A DNA stretch of 64,000 nucleotides from Dactylorhiza incarnata (Eukaryota; Streptophyta; Magnoliopsida; Asparagales; Orchidaceae). The translations under genes and the position numbers were made by a program. Positions within the stretch are counted from its first letter, which is position 1. The number at the start of each line of letters is the position of its first letter. Below the pieces are notes generated by a model. That model had not been told where the DNA came from. It searched no databases and saw only the letters and a list, made by a program, of their open reading frames with translations. Below, one piece after another: positions 20,954 to 30,641 of this stretch. The stretch spans positions 6,341,501 through 6,405,500 of the forward strand of contig JAWHQI010000099.1 in the NCBI GenBank assembly GCA_033032865.1, in the 5' to 3' direction.

Positions 20954-23638
20954 TTAAGGAGCATTATTTCGTTTGGAGGCAACTCTTGTAAATATTTCCC
21001 TGAACACTACATTTTTCGTGTAGACACCTTCGTGGCCTTCTATTAATCCCTTTTTGACCAGTATTATGGTGTTTTTTTCTGAAACGCCTCTTGACAATGC
21101 TACATATAGTTGGTCGTGGCTGAATACATGATTAGGCAGATAAATGCCCACATTTCCAATCGTTTGTGCCTGAGCTTTGTTAATAGTTAATGTGAAGCAT
21201 AAACAAACTGGGAATTGTCTGCGTGTCAGCTCAAATGGCATTTTCGCATCTTCCGCAGTTTGCAAAGGCAATCTGGGTAGAAATACTCGTTGACCCATAA
21301 ATTGTCCTGTTAATATATCAGCTTCAATTAGATGTCTGCCAAATCTACGGCATATTAAACGTGTACCATTGCATAATCCAATTTTTGGGTCAAGATTTCT
21401 GAGTAGCATTATCGGGGCACCTTTTTTCAGTGTGAGCTTGTGTGGCGGAAGATTACCAGGATTTATAGAGTTCAGAAATTCAGGCTGGTATAAATTGCGA
21501 GGATCATCGGCCACAGAGTCAAATGAGTAATAAGTGATTTCTTCTCCCGGAAATTTATGAAGACACTTCATATTTAATGTGTTAACATCCTCATTTAGTG
21601 GAGTAAGCAACGCCCTTGTCTTCATGCAATCACTGTCATTTGTAGTGGAATGTAAATTTTGAAAAACTCGCTCTATTAGAAGATCAATAGAATGTTCTCC
21701 CTCCCAAGGTATCGTCAATTGAGATGGAATACGAATCATGTCCTCCTCTATCGTCTACTCTTCTCCATCTCTAACTCGAAGTAAGAATTCAGAGAAGTTT
21801 TGGTCATTCTGAGCCCTCATATTTTCAGTTAGTTGTAGTAGTTTTACCTCAGACCAAATGTATGATTCAACAACGCTGGCAGAGATGATTTCAGCCTTCG
21901 TCCCATTTATGATTACAGGTGTTACCTGGCAAAAATCTCCGCCCATGATTATAACCTTGCTACCAAATGGTCGGTCTATGCCTAGAATGTCTCTGAATGT
22001 ATGGTCAACAGATTCAAATGCTTTTTTGTTTGTCATGGGTGCTTCATCCCAAATGATCGCAGATGTTTGTCTGATTAATTTGCACAAATCTGACTGTTTC
22101 TTAATGTTGCACATGCACAGAGGTGTAAACGGTATAGGAATTCTAAGCTTAGAGTGTGCTGTGCTGCCCCCCGGAAGTAGAGTTGCGGCAATGCCTGAAG
22201 ATGCAGTTGCAAGTATTATGCATCCCTCCGTTCTAAATGAGGCAAGCAGGGCTCGATAGACGAAAGTTTTGCCAGTACCTTCTGGACCATCCAAGAAGAA
22301 AATATCTCCATTTTTTCGCCGTATAGATACACTAATTTTCGTGAAAGCAGATAGCTGACCCACATTTAGAGTTGCTATTGTACTTAAATCTGTAGCCGAA
22401 ACTGAAATCGACAATTCGTGCTCAATTAGGCTACATAAGTTCCCCCCATCTGCGTAATCATCACTAATTCTTTGTAAATCAAAATCAGTTATACTGCGTT
22501 TATGCTGATGGAAAATGTTATCTAGATCATGAAGGAGCTTATTTATTAAGTATGTATTATTTGATGTGCTTGAACATGCATAATCTTCTATCATGCTTGC
22601 GAAGTTATCATTCCACAAATCCCGAACTCCAGTCGGTTCGTAGTATAGCAGAATTGTTGCAAATAGCCTTTGAAGTGCATGAGGCATTCTAGATTGTCGA
22701 GCTTCAGTTAAGCACTCTTTAAGGCTATTATCTTCTTCAAGTAGGCTATAATGCTCTGCAGCTTGTTTGAAAGTTAAGTAACGAACACCATCTACAGTCA
22801 TAAGATGATCGAATGACTTGGGCCCTGGGACGTGATTTAAAAGCATCCGTAAGTAAAACCTCTCACCTTCAGATGGTGCAACAGCGTACAATCTGCCAAC
22901 AACATTTTGATTTGCTACTCGGTTAGTCCATCTCCTTGATTGAGTTAGCCATATGTAATATTTTACGAAATCTGCATACAAATATCTCGTCTCCTCAAGC
23001 ACGTCATTGTAAATTCTGAAGAATTAAGTTAACATTGTGCGGGAATGTCTTCCATCACCTATGACCTCTGATATTGACTGACTACTATGAAATTGAAATT
23101 GATGCCTATTTGGAAGGTGTACTTGCAGTCGAACAACTGATGGGTAAGTCTGATAAAGAGTGAACTTAAATATTTTCCAAAAAGCCTCTGGAGGACAGAT
23201 CCAACGACCGTCTACATATTTGCTAACTTCATCATAGTTAGGACTAGGTCTGACCTCGAATGCAACACAATCTGGCCCTTTATAAACATATTTGTACAAA
23301 TATTTGATGCTTTTGATACTGCTGCAGATCTCAACATTGATATGACAGTCATATTTCAGCAGGAACCATGGATTATAGGGAACGACCCAACCATTATCGA
23401 TAATTAATTCACCATCGTGATCCAGTGCAATGTACCTATTGTCATTCCTTAGACGATAAATCGGGTATGAATCAGACCCTTGAATTGTGAATTCAGAGTA
23501 CGATTTCGGGTATCCCTTTTTACAGCTGTTATTTTTCATGCATTGGGCGTTAGGTCGGTATGGCCCGCATGGTCCATGTATCATGTGTTTTAGCACTGCT
23601 GTGTACAATTCTGGTTCTTCATTATGATATGGATGCAC
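20954..23638 (-). pseudogene. Helitron Rep/helicase, helicase part, two nonsense codons
   Basis: One frame covers the segment with stops at 23024-23026 (TAA) and 21755-21757 (TAG). The first block has the pre-helicase motifs of plant Helitrons: HGPCG, KKGYPKSY, SIKYLYKYVYKGPD and a PPEAFWKIF-type block. The second has the Pif1 helicase core with Walker A GPEGTGKT, the ASSGIAATLLPGG motif, Walker B IWDEAPM and GGDFCQVTPV. The third has the C-terminal motifs KKGAPIMLLRNLDPKIGLCNGTR (shown here in part of its length), INKAQAQTIG and YVALSRG. In autonomous Helitrons this domain follows an HUH nuclease that nicks DNA for rolling-circle transposition; that part is missing upstream. The element cannot move itself. 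Confidence 0.88.
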
Positions 23639-24777
23639 CTTAAAAGTTCATGTATTCCTACATTCAGAAAATAGGAAGGAGAAGGGGTTGGCTAGAGCAA
23701 ATTGCTACAATAAATTAATTAATAAAATTTAAAAACTGAAATCTGCCCAAACAGGAAAGAACGTTGCCGTTGAATCTTCAAGTAAAAGAAATTGGAATAA
23801 GGTAAGATCAATTTATGTGAAATGAAGAAAACGTCAATAAGGGAGAGCAGACATATGTAAAATCTTGAAGAAGATTATTTGTTCTCAGCTTTGTCATTGG
23901 TCAGTTTTGACCTGCAGCTTTGACCTGGAGGGACATTGTATATAGAGTGTAGATGATGAGGGACATGTGAGTTAAAAAAGAAAATAGGAATTTATGTAAA
24001 ATGCAGAAAAAAGAATTGAGGGAGCATCATTTTTCGATCTAAAGTAAGAAACACAATGTAAAATTGAAATGCAAAAGTAGATATGATGATACCTGCTGGA
24101 GAAACCTAAAGAAGTGGTGGATGTTGAATCCCCAAAAAAATTTGAAGCCAAAATGTTTGAGTAAATCAGAACATTGAATATGAAGTCTTGCTGGAGGGCA
24201 GATTTTTGGAACGGTGCAGTTAGGGTCGAAGGATGGGAGGAATGTGAATCATCTTTAGTTGTAATGGAGGATCATTGTTGGGGTCGTCGAGAGCAGGACG
24301 GAAGAGGAGTGTCGGCATTGTTTGGATGTGTATCTTGAGGACAGGCGGCGCGCGCTTCAGTCGCCGAGGGAAGAGGAGGCAGGCGGCGTGTGCTCCAGTT
24401 GCCGAGGGAAGAGGAGCATGCGGCGTGTGCTCTAGTTGCCGAGGGAGTCGGGAAGAGGCGGTAGTCGCCGTGTGCTTCAGTCGCCGAGGGAAGAGGAGGC
24501 AGTCGGCGTGTGCTTCAGTCGCCGAGGGAGTAGGCGTGTGCTTCAGTCACCGAGAGAGTCGGCGTTTGTTCCGTGAGGGAGGAGGATGGCGTGTGGGGCG
24601 ATGGAGAGGAAAAAGGCGGAACCGTAGGAATTTGGAGGTGATTAGGGTTTGGGCAATTTTATTTGGAGGCAATTTTGATCGGATGTTGGAGAGATATCTC
24701 TTAGACGATCGAACGGTGTAAATTTGATGGTGGACCGGGTTACACCATAACTCAATATCTTTATATAATCGTATAGA
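23639..24777 (-). other. Helitron 5' region without the Rep nuclease
   Basis: This 1.1 kb should encode the HUH-nuclease domain but shows no such motif. Instead, 24340-24560 has a GC-rich degenerate repeat (cagtcgccgagggaagagga with cggcgtgtgctt). An internal deletion or replacement is likely. The plus-strand ORF at 24275-24721 follows the repeat and is not supported as a gene. Confidence 0.6.
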
Positions 24778-26149
24778 TATATGAGTTTGCTGATTGAGTA
24801 ATAAACACAAACAGTTAGAGTGCAAAGTAATAAACAACACAAATAAAAAAAAGCACAAAATAAATAAGCATCCAGATGACACAAAGAAATATAGTAGTTC
24901 CCCAAAACCCGGGTACATCTACTCTTCTACCAACTGGTAGGAATCCACTAGGAGTGTTGATCAGGTGCCCTCACACCAAGGTATTTTTGTTCAGGTGTCC
25001 ACACACCAATGGGAGTTTTAATCAGGTGCCCAATTCACCTATAAGCTTTTGATCAGGTGTCTTGCCACCAACAGGTAAACTTTTGAAGGGAGTTTTAACC
25101 CTGTACAAGATGGGGAAGGAGAAAGGGAAAGTTTTATTGTTCTTCTCTTTTTGCTGAGAAGACTCTTGATGAAGATCCTGATTGGTAGTTCTGTTTGGAT
25201 CTTGATGATGATGTTGAAGGAAACTCCCCCTGTCTGATTTAGTTTAGATGATAGCTTTGAGTATGGAGCTTTTTCTCTAGATTGTGATCCTCTTCTTCTT
25301 CTTCTCCCTGAGCAAATGATATTGATTTGGTGTCTCAGGTTGTAGAAGATCTGCAAGAAAGATGTTAGCAAAAAGAAGATATAAATATATATGATCTGCT
25401 TCTTCTTTTTGCTCTGTTCTTCTTCTTCTCTTTTTCTTCTTCTTCTTGTATTTCCTGTACTGCAATATTAATATGTTCTGTTCAATGTGATCTCAATTGT
25501 TGCCGAGAGATAACTGCTATATATATCCTGATATATATTATCTGCTGTATATTTATCTGTTTGAATTCTTGCCGTGTTTGACTTGCTGCAACGGCTCTAT
25601 TAATTAATGCTTTTGCCAAACGACTATATTAATTAATGCTGCAATGGCTATTTCAGAACATCAATATATATAACAATATATAAAATAGAATAAATAAATA
25701 TTGCTTTATTAAAGTCTGAGAGCAAATATATTTTAGTCGAGCTAAATAATATAAAATATTACTGGAAGAAATTCGTCGAGCGGAGCTCTACGTTCGTCGA
25801 GCTCATCATTTGGTTCGTCGACCGGATTATTAATTTTACTTTTTCTGAACATCTGTTGGAATTCGTCGACCGTTGTTCGTCATTCGTCGACCGCTGTTCT
25901 GGTTGGAATTCGTTGACCGCTGTTCGTCATTCGTCGACCGCTGCTATAATACAATCTGTTCGCCGGGCGCCGTCCGACGAATGCTGAGCGTCGTTCGACG
26001 TTCGTCGAACGCAGCTAATATATGAAATATATTTCTTCTTTTATATTATCTTATATTAATTTCTCTTATAATATTTTCTCTTATATTATTTTCTCTTATA
26101 TTATTTAGCCTATTATTATATATATATATATTATTCTTAGTATATTATT

Positions 26150-26180
<31 letters not shown>

Positions 26181-26296
26181 TATTTTTCAGCTTTTTAACT
26201 TAATAGGATATTTAATATAAATTGTAAGATATATTATGATATAAACTTATATACTAAAGGTGGATCCTAACTCCATTCAAAACTAAGGTTCCAACA
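24778..26296 (-). repeat. Inner copia 3' LTR, main part
   Basis: It continues the LTR that begins at 20427 after the Helitron. It ends ggttccaaca, which is TGTTGGAACC on the coding strand. It contains a gatcaggtgtc / ccacaccaa repeat (24955-25085), a TTCGTCGA array (25770-26015) that includes GTTCGACGTTCGTCGAAC, and a (TA)n tract at about 26120-26182. The first 0.6 kb matches 27815-28390. Confidence 0.8.
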
Positions 26297-27734
26297 ATCT
26301 CCCCCTATTTGAGTTGGGATCCTAATCCAAATTATGACTAGGTTCTAACAATCTACCCCTATTTGGTTTAGGATACCTAAGCATAAAAGTCTTGAATTAA
26401 CTTAAGTCTTAAGGGATAGAGATTATTTTCTTAAATTTCTTCTTTAAAACTAAGCAATTTCTAATTTCCTAAATCTTGATTTTAACTAGGAATTTTAATA
26501 TGTGAATTGCTAGCTGTTATAGATTCTAAGGATTTGAAAATCAAAAAGACAAAGTCTGAAAGCTTCTTTCTATAGAATCCACTTAATCAGAAGAGACTCA
26601 CACTCAGAGCTCTGATCATTTCTGATCTATGCTACTTGAGTAGAATGCTCAAACTGATTTTGGAGAAAAAAATCTGTAAGAGAGTGAAGTTATCTGACAT
26701 TGCTTTTAAAATAGAAAAATTCCAAAGAATCATTAAACTGCTTATTTAGTCATAAAAAATTTTAACAGAAAATGTTTTATAATTAGATATTTTGGCCTTT
26801 TAATTTCATTAAAATATAAATTTAAAAATTTTCTTTTATGTTGCTGAACAGACATAATTCATTTTTCTTTAAAATTATGTTTGAAGTTTTCAACCTTAAT
26901 GAACTTATTTTTTAAGCAAATAATTTGTTCTATTGCTATTTTAAAATTTTCTTGAGGTTTGTTATAACCAGAAGTCAAAATAATTATTTTTAACTCTTCT
27001 CTGACTTTATTTTCAGCAATTATTACATCTGTACATTGAGATTTGAAAACAGATTTAACATCAGATTTAAAGGGATCAGAGGTAAAATTAAAGTTTGAAG
27101 ATACCTCTACCTATGTTACCATTTCTGCTCCAGATTCAGCATCTGATATGTAGTTTGAGCCATAAATTGCCATCATGCAAAAGTTTTTGGCTTTTTGTTC
27201 TTCCTTGTCTTCTTCTTCTGTTAGAGTAACTGATGGTTCTGCATCAAAAATGATGTTAGAGGAAGAGGAAGAAGATGGTTTATTTACCATCCTCGAGAGG
27301 GAGTCCCAAATGCTCTTTGCTGAAGTGCAATCAGCCACTTTAAGAAAAATGTCTTTTGACATTGATTTAGCCAATATCTCCATGGCTATGGCATCATCAC
27401 TTTTCAGCCTTTCTTGATCGTCAGATGAAGGGATTGAAGATGAAATTCCTGTCAAAACAGATTTGTAAATACTTTCATCTATGGCATTCATATATAACTT
27501 AATTCTAATTTGCCATAAATCAAAACTATCCAAATTACATAAAGGTGGATCTGAAAAAGAGAAATCTGCTAGTGCCATCAAATTTTTGAAAAACCTTTTT
27601 ACAACAAAACAAATAAGAACTAAGGTGATCTTTGTGATTTCAGGTGTTAGCCTGTGTGAAAAATCAACTTCCTCTGATACCAATTGAAAGGGACAATTGA
27701 TATCCTCTGATGAGGGTGATTGATAAAATCAACC
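26297..27734 (-). other. Inner copia interior with duplicated PPT-like block
   Basis: The polypurine tract (ATAGGGGGAGAT on the minus strand) at 26297 onward is repeated in degenerate form at about 26347-26362 (aatctacccctatttgg on the plus strand). The remainder to 27110 is AT-rich and non-coding, with only the short gag described separately. pol is absent. Confidence 0.65.
27111..27578 (-). CDS. gag: Inner copia gag, short N-terminal form
   Basis: It starts at ATG 27578. About 155 residues carry the beginning of a copia gag (UBN2-like) domain. Features are an N-terminal FDLWQIRIKLYMNAIDESIY block (the W within it being the conserved one), then DDAIAMEILAKSMSKDIFLKVADCTSAK in part, and SIWDSLSRM. 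After the serine run the sequence becomes acidic and ends at 27111. A full copia gag is longer and includes a CCHC knuckle, which is absent. Longer versions of this frame begin at a non-ATG codon overlapping the primer-binding site, so I chose 27578. The element is a gag-fragment derivative. Confidence 0.6.
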   Translation of the reverse strand: MALADFSFSDPPLCNLDSFDLWQIRIKLYMNAIDESIYKSVLTGISSSIPSSDDQERLKSDDAIAMEILAKSMSKDIFLKVADCTSAKSIWDSLSRMVNKPSSSSSSNIIFDAEPSVTLTEEEDKEEQKAKNFCMMAIYGSNYISDAESGAEMVT

Positions 27735-27735
27735 T

Positions 27736-27749
27736 GCTTTGATACAAAT
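27736..27749 (-). other. Primer-binding site region of the inner copia element
   Basis: The minus strand reads ATTTGTATCAAAGC next to the LTR end CTCCTTTCA. A more canonical ATTGGTATCAGAG lies about 63 bp further inside (27675-27687), also preceded by CTTTCA. The initiator-Met PBS of copia elements is TGGTATCAGAGC, so the region appears duplicated. Confidence 0.65.
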
Positions 27750-28394
27750 TGAAAGGAGAGTTTTAGTTCTTATTATCTATTTAAAACTCTTGTTTAAATT
27801 TTACTTTCAAAGTAAATGATATATATAGGTGTGTTTGCTGATTGCTGTATGAGTAATAAATATAAACAGTTAGAGTGCATAAATAAAATACAGCACAAAT
27901 AAAACATAAAACAAACAACAAACAAACCAAGCAATCCAGATGACACAAGATATATAATAGTTCCCCTCAACTGGGTACATCTACTCTTCTACCCACTGGT
28001 AGGAAACCACTAGGAGGTTGTTGATCAGGTGCCCTCACACCAAGGTGATTTTGATCAGGTGTCCACACACCATAGAGCTTTTATTCAGGTGCTCAAAACC
28101 AACTAGATTTTTTGATCAGGTGTCTTGCCACCAACAGGTAAACTTTTGAAGGGAGTTTTAACCCTGTACAAGATGGGGAAGGAGAAAGGGAAAGTTTTAT
28201 TGTTCTTCTCTTTTTGCTGAGAAGACTCTTGATGAAGATCCTGATTGGTAGTTGTGTTTGGATCTTGATGATGATGTTGAAGGAAGCTCCCCCTGTCTGA
28301 TTTAGCTTAGATGACAACTTTGAGTATGGAGCTTCTTCTCTAGATTGTGATCCTCTTCTTCTTCTTCTCCCTGAGCAAATGATATTGATTTCAT
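27750..28394 (-). repeat. Inner copia 5' LTR, truncated
   Basis: It matches 20427-20495 plus 24778-25325 closely and stops after gatattgattt, where the other LTR continues ggtgtctcagg. The right side joins outer-element sequence duplicated from left of the insertion (28395-28543). Confidence 0.82.
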
Positions 28395-28543
28395 GCCTTA
28401 GAATTGTCATGAACATTCTTAAGACCTTCATTTGTAAAACTCACTACTTTTACACCATTTATGAAGTAGGTATCTAGATCGTCTTTGATTGAAGAAATAA
28501 TGTACTTCACTTCTGTTAATCCTTTATTCAAATCATACTCAAC
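28395..28543 (-). repeat. 149-bp flank duplication, right copy
   Basis: Right partner of 20278-20426. It contains part of the third ORF (YIISSIKDDLDTYFINGVKV). Confidence 0.88.
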
Positions 28544-30118
28544 CTCTTTAACTCTATCAAAAACTTGCTTCAAAGAAAATTCAAAATACTCAGCTGACTT
28601 TTAAGCATAGCCTCTATGGATTGGAGCAGTTCTGAGTTTGAGGTAGATGCAACTGGAGCAGAGGAAACTTGAACTGGAGGGGTTCCAAGACTTTAATCAT
28701 TAAACATCAGCTCTAGAGATTGAGCTTCCCCTACAGATGGCACAAATATCTGAGCAGGAGGTGTAGAGTGCACATCCTCTCCTTCTTCCCTTTCAGATAG
28801 AACTTCTGTGGCAGAGAAGAAACTGTCCACTTTCTCAGGCTCCCCCTCAGATAATGGAGGAGTCTGCTCTTGATCTAAAGGAGTATCATCAAACCTAAGA
28901 ACTCCACCAGATGTGGATTCCTTCTTAACACCATGGCTAGCCTTGACTAGCTCTGAGTCAGGCCTGTCATTTCCATCATGTCCATCATCATCATTACGAT
29001 TATCATCAGTGGCATCAGCATCAACATCACCTTCATTGGCATTATCCTTGCCATGATCACTACCTTGATCATCCCTATCATCAGCAATATCTTTCTCAGC
29101 ACCTGCAGTATCTGCATTTGGAGCTTCCTTATCCTCAGAAATATCAATGGAAATTCTTTTCGGTTCCTTTGCAGGAAGAGTAATTATGTTCCCTGTAAAA
29201 ACAACATGGGCTAGATTTAGTCTTCTTTTAATATTGAGAATAATTGTATCAAGCTGTTTTTGCCTACTGGAGGTTCTCTGAGCTGGAGGAGCCATGAAGC
29301 ACTCCCCCTGGGCAGATAATAGCACAAGTAATTGGGAGCTCTCCCCCTCAACTGGTGAAATCACTGGATCTGGGTCAACTCTGGAAGGAGAGGGCTCATA
29401 TCTTTCCTCTTCTTCTTCTTCATCCTCAACAACTCTCTTCAGACCTGGCCTCACTATCTTCCTGTCCCGTCTTGAGAGAATAGATGAATCTATCTTCTTT
29501 AATTAGATGATGAATGGGACTTCCTGACCTCATGTTAAATAAATCTCCATCCATCTGATTTAGATTGAGACTGATGATCCTACCAAAGTTTGGAACCATC
29601 AAACTTGCCTTTATTTTCTCAAATAAAATAATTCCCCAGTTCACTCTTTTTCTGCAGATCACACCCGCTACCAATTTAAACATATCATTAGATAGGTAGT
29701 CATGAGAGCCTACCTTACATAAGAATACTTTTCCCAGAATGTCTGATAAAAACTTCCCTTCACCATTCCTATTTTTCCTTCTGACTGAAGTTATCCCTCT
29801 TGGCAAACCACAGAACAACATGGCTCGATTGTGATCCTCTTCAAATAAGCAATCTTCTTCTGTAACGGCTGGCAATCTGAGAAATTTTGTCAACCTTGAA
29901 GCTTTCATCTTGATAACCTTTTCTCTGACAACTGATTTGATCACTTCTCCACTATGACGAACTTTAGCATTCTTGAAGAAATCGAGGACGTCTTTGTTAA
30001 GAACTCGGCATGGATGTTCAAGAATGAAAGACAATCCTGCCTCTTCTAGACAAATAACCACATTTCTGAATTCGTCGGAGGCATCCGAAAATCCAGTTCT
30101 GACGACCTCTCCTCCCAC
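28395..30118 (-). pseudogene. Third ORF of the outer copia element, N-terminal part
   Basis: It starts at about 30118 on the minus strand. The first 200 residues form a folded-looking region (LEHPCRVLNKDVLDFFKNAK, then LFCGLPRGITSVRRKN, FKLVAGVICRKRVNWGIILF and PNFGRIISLNLNQMDG) of the type found in plant transposon-associated proteins. A frameshift near 29430-29460 leads into a very acidic Asp/Glu-rich tract (29454-28693), then a stop, then the coiled-coil-like part that continues at 20426. The position after RNase H matches the extra ORF of Sireviruses. The biochemical role is unknown. The reading frame changes twice, so it is inactive. Confidence 0.6.
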
Positions 30119-30641
30119 AAGAAGCAGACCAACACTCTAGCGCGACATTCTCGATTGAAATCAATGGAGAAAATTAAAGGAGAAGGAGAATTGTCGAAGA
30201 GTCTTGGCGAGGAAGACGAATAGACGGAATAAGGTTTCGGCGAAATGGAGAGTGTGACTCGAGAAATTCGAAAAGCTTAAATATATATTTTAATGTTTAA
30301 AAATGAAATAGAGGCGCGTACCTGGGAAATGATGCGATTCATCAGATCCAATACTAATAGAAATTGAAATTAAGAGTGTCTGGAAATAATCCATTCGACG
30401 AAATAGAGTAGATGATTCGTCGAAATAACACTAGGAAATCCTACAATTCGTCGATAGTACTCGACGAACATGACTTTTCAAAGAATTCAAGTTAATTCAT
30501 CGATAGTACTCGACGAATATGACTTTTCGTTGAAATTATTTTGGTAGACTCGATGAATTCGTCGAAATGACTCGTGTAATTTCCTTGATTTCTTGATGAA
30601 TCTGATTTTCTGATTTTTAGCTTGAGTCCTTTGCCTTTTCT
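30119..30641 (-). other. Spacer between pol and third ORF with palindromes
   Basis: Non-coding. Between 30390 and 30575 it carries repeated ATTCGTCGA and TCGACGAA motifs, including arms TTCGTCGA and TCGACGAA around tagtac at 30447-30468 and a near-copy at about 30497-30518. The same motif fills the LTRs of the copia families in this window. Confidence 0.7.

Larger units (their letters stand above)
20496..24777 (-). mobile_element. Helitron, truncated, inserted in the inner copia LTR
   Basis: The minus-strand 5' end reads TCTATACGATTATATAAAG (from 24777), a typical plant Helitron start, and insertion is between A (20495) and T (24778). Joining the two host sides gives an LTR sequence matching 27790-27830. 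The 3' end near 20496 reads ATTTATCTA, not a clean CTRR, so that boundary is uncertain by a few bases; a short GC hairpin with CACCC/GGGTG lies about 35 bp inside it. The interior encodes a Pif1-type helicase, but the HUH Rep nuclease part was not found. Confidence 0.82.
20427..28394 (-). mobile_element. Inner copia element, non-autonomous, with Helitron in its LTR
   Basis: The 3' LTR is 20427-26296 including the Helitron (about 1.59 kb without it), the interior is 26297-27749, and a truncated 5' LTR spans 27750-28394. Orientation is minus: a polypurine tract lies at 26297 onward (ATAGGGGGAGAT), a PBS-like TTTGTATCAAAGC lies next to 27750, and a short gag lies at 27578-27111. No pol is present. 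It inserted in the third ORF of the outer element. The 5' LTR stops after 645 bp and joins host sequence that lies upstream of the insertion point. Confidence 0.8.

Noticed and set aside
24275..24721. Arg/Gly-rich plus-strand ORF of 148 codons
   Set aside because: It follows the GC-rich repeat in the Helitron and has no domain.
29426..30118. Envelope protein reading of the third copia ORF
   Set aside because: No signal peptide or membrane span is visible, so only a neutral description is given.
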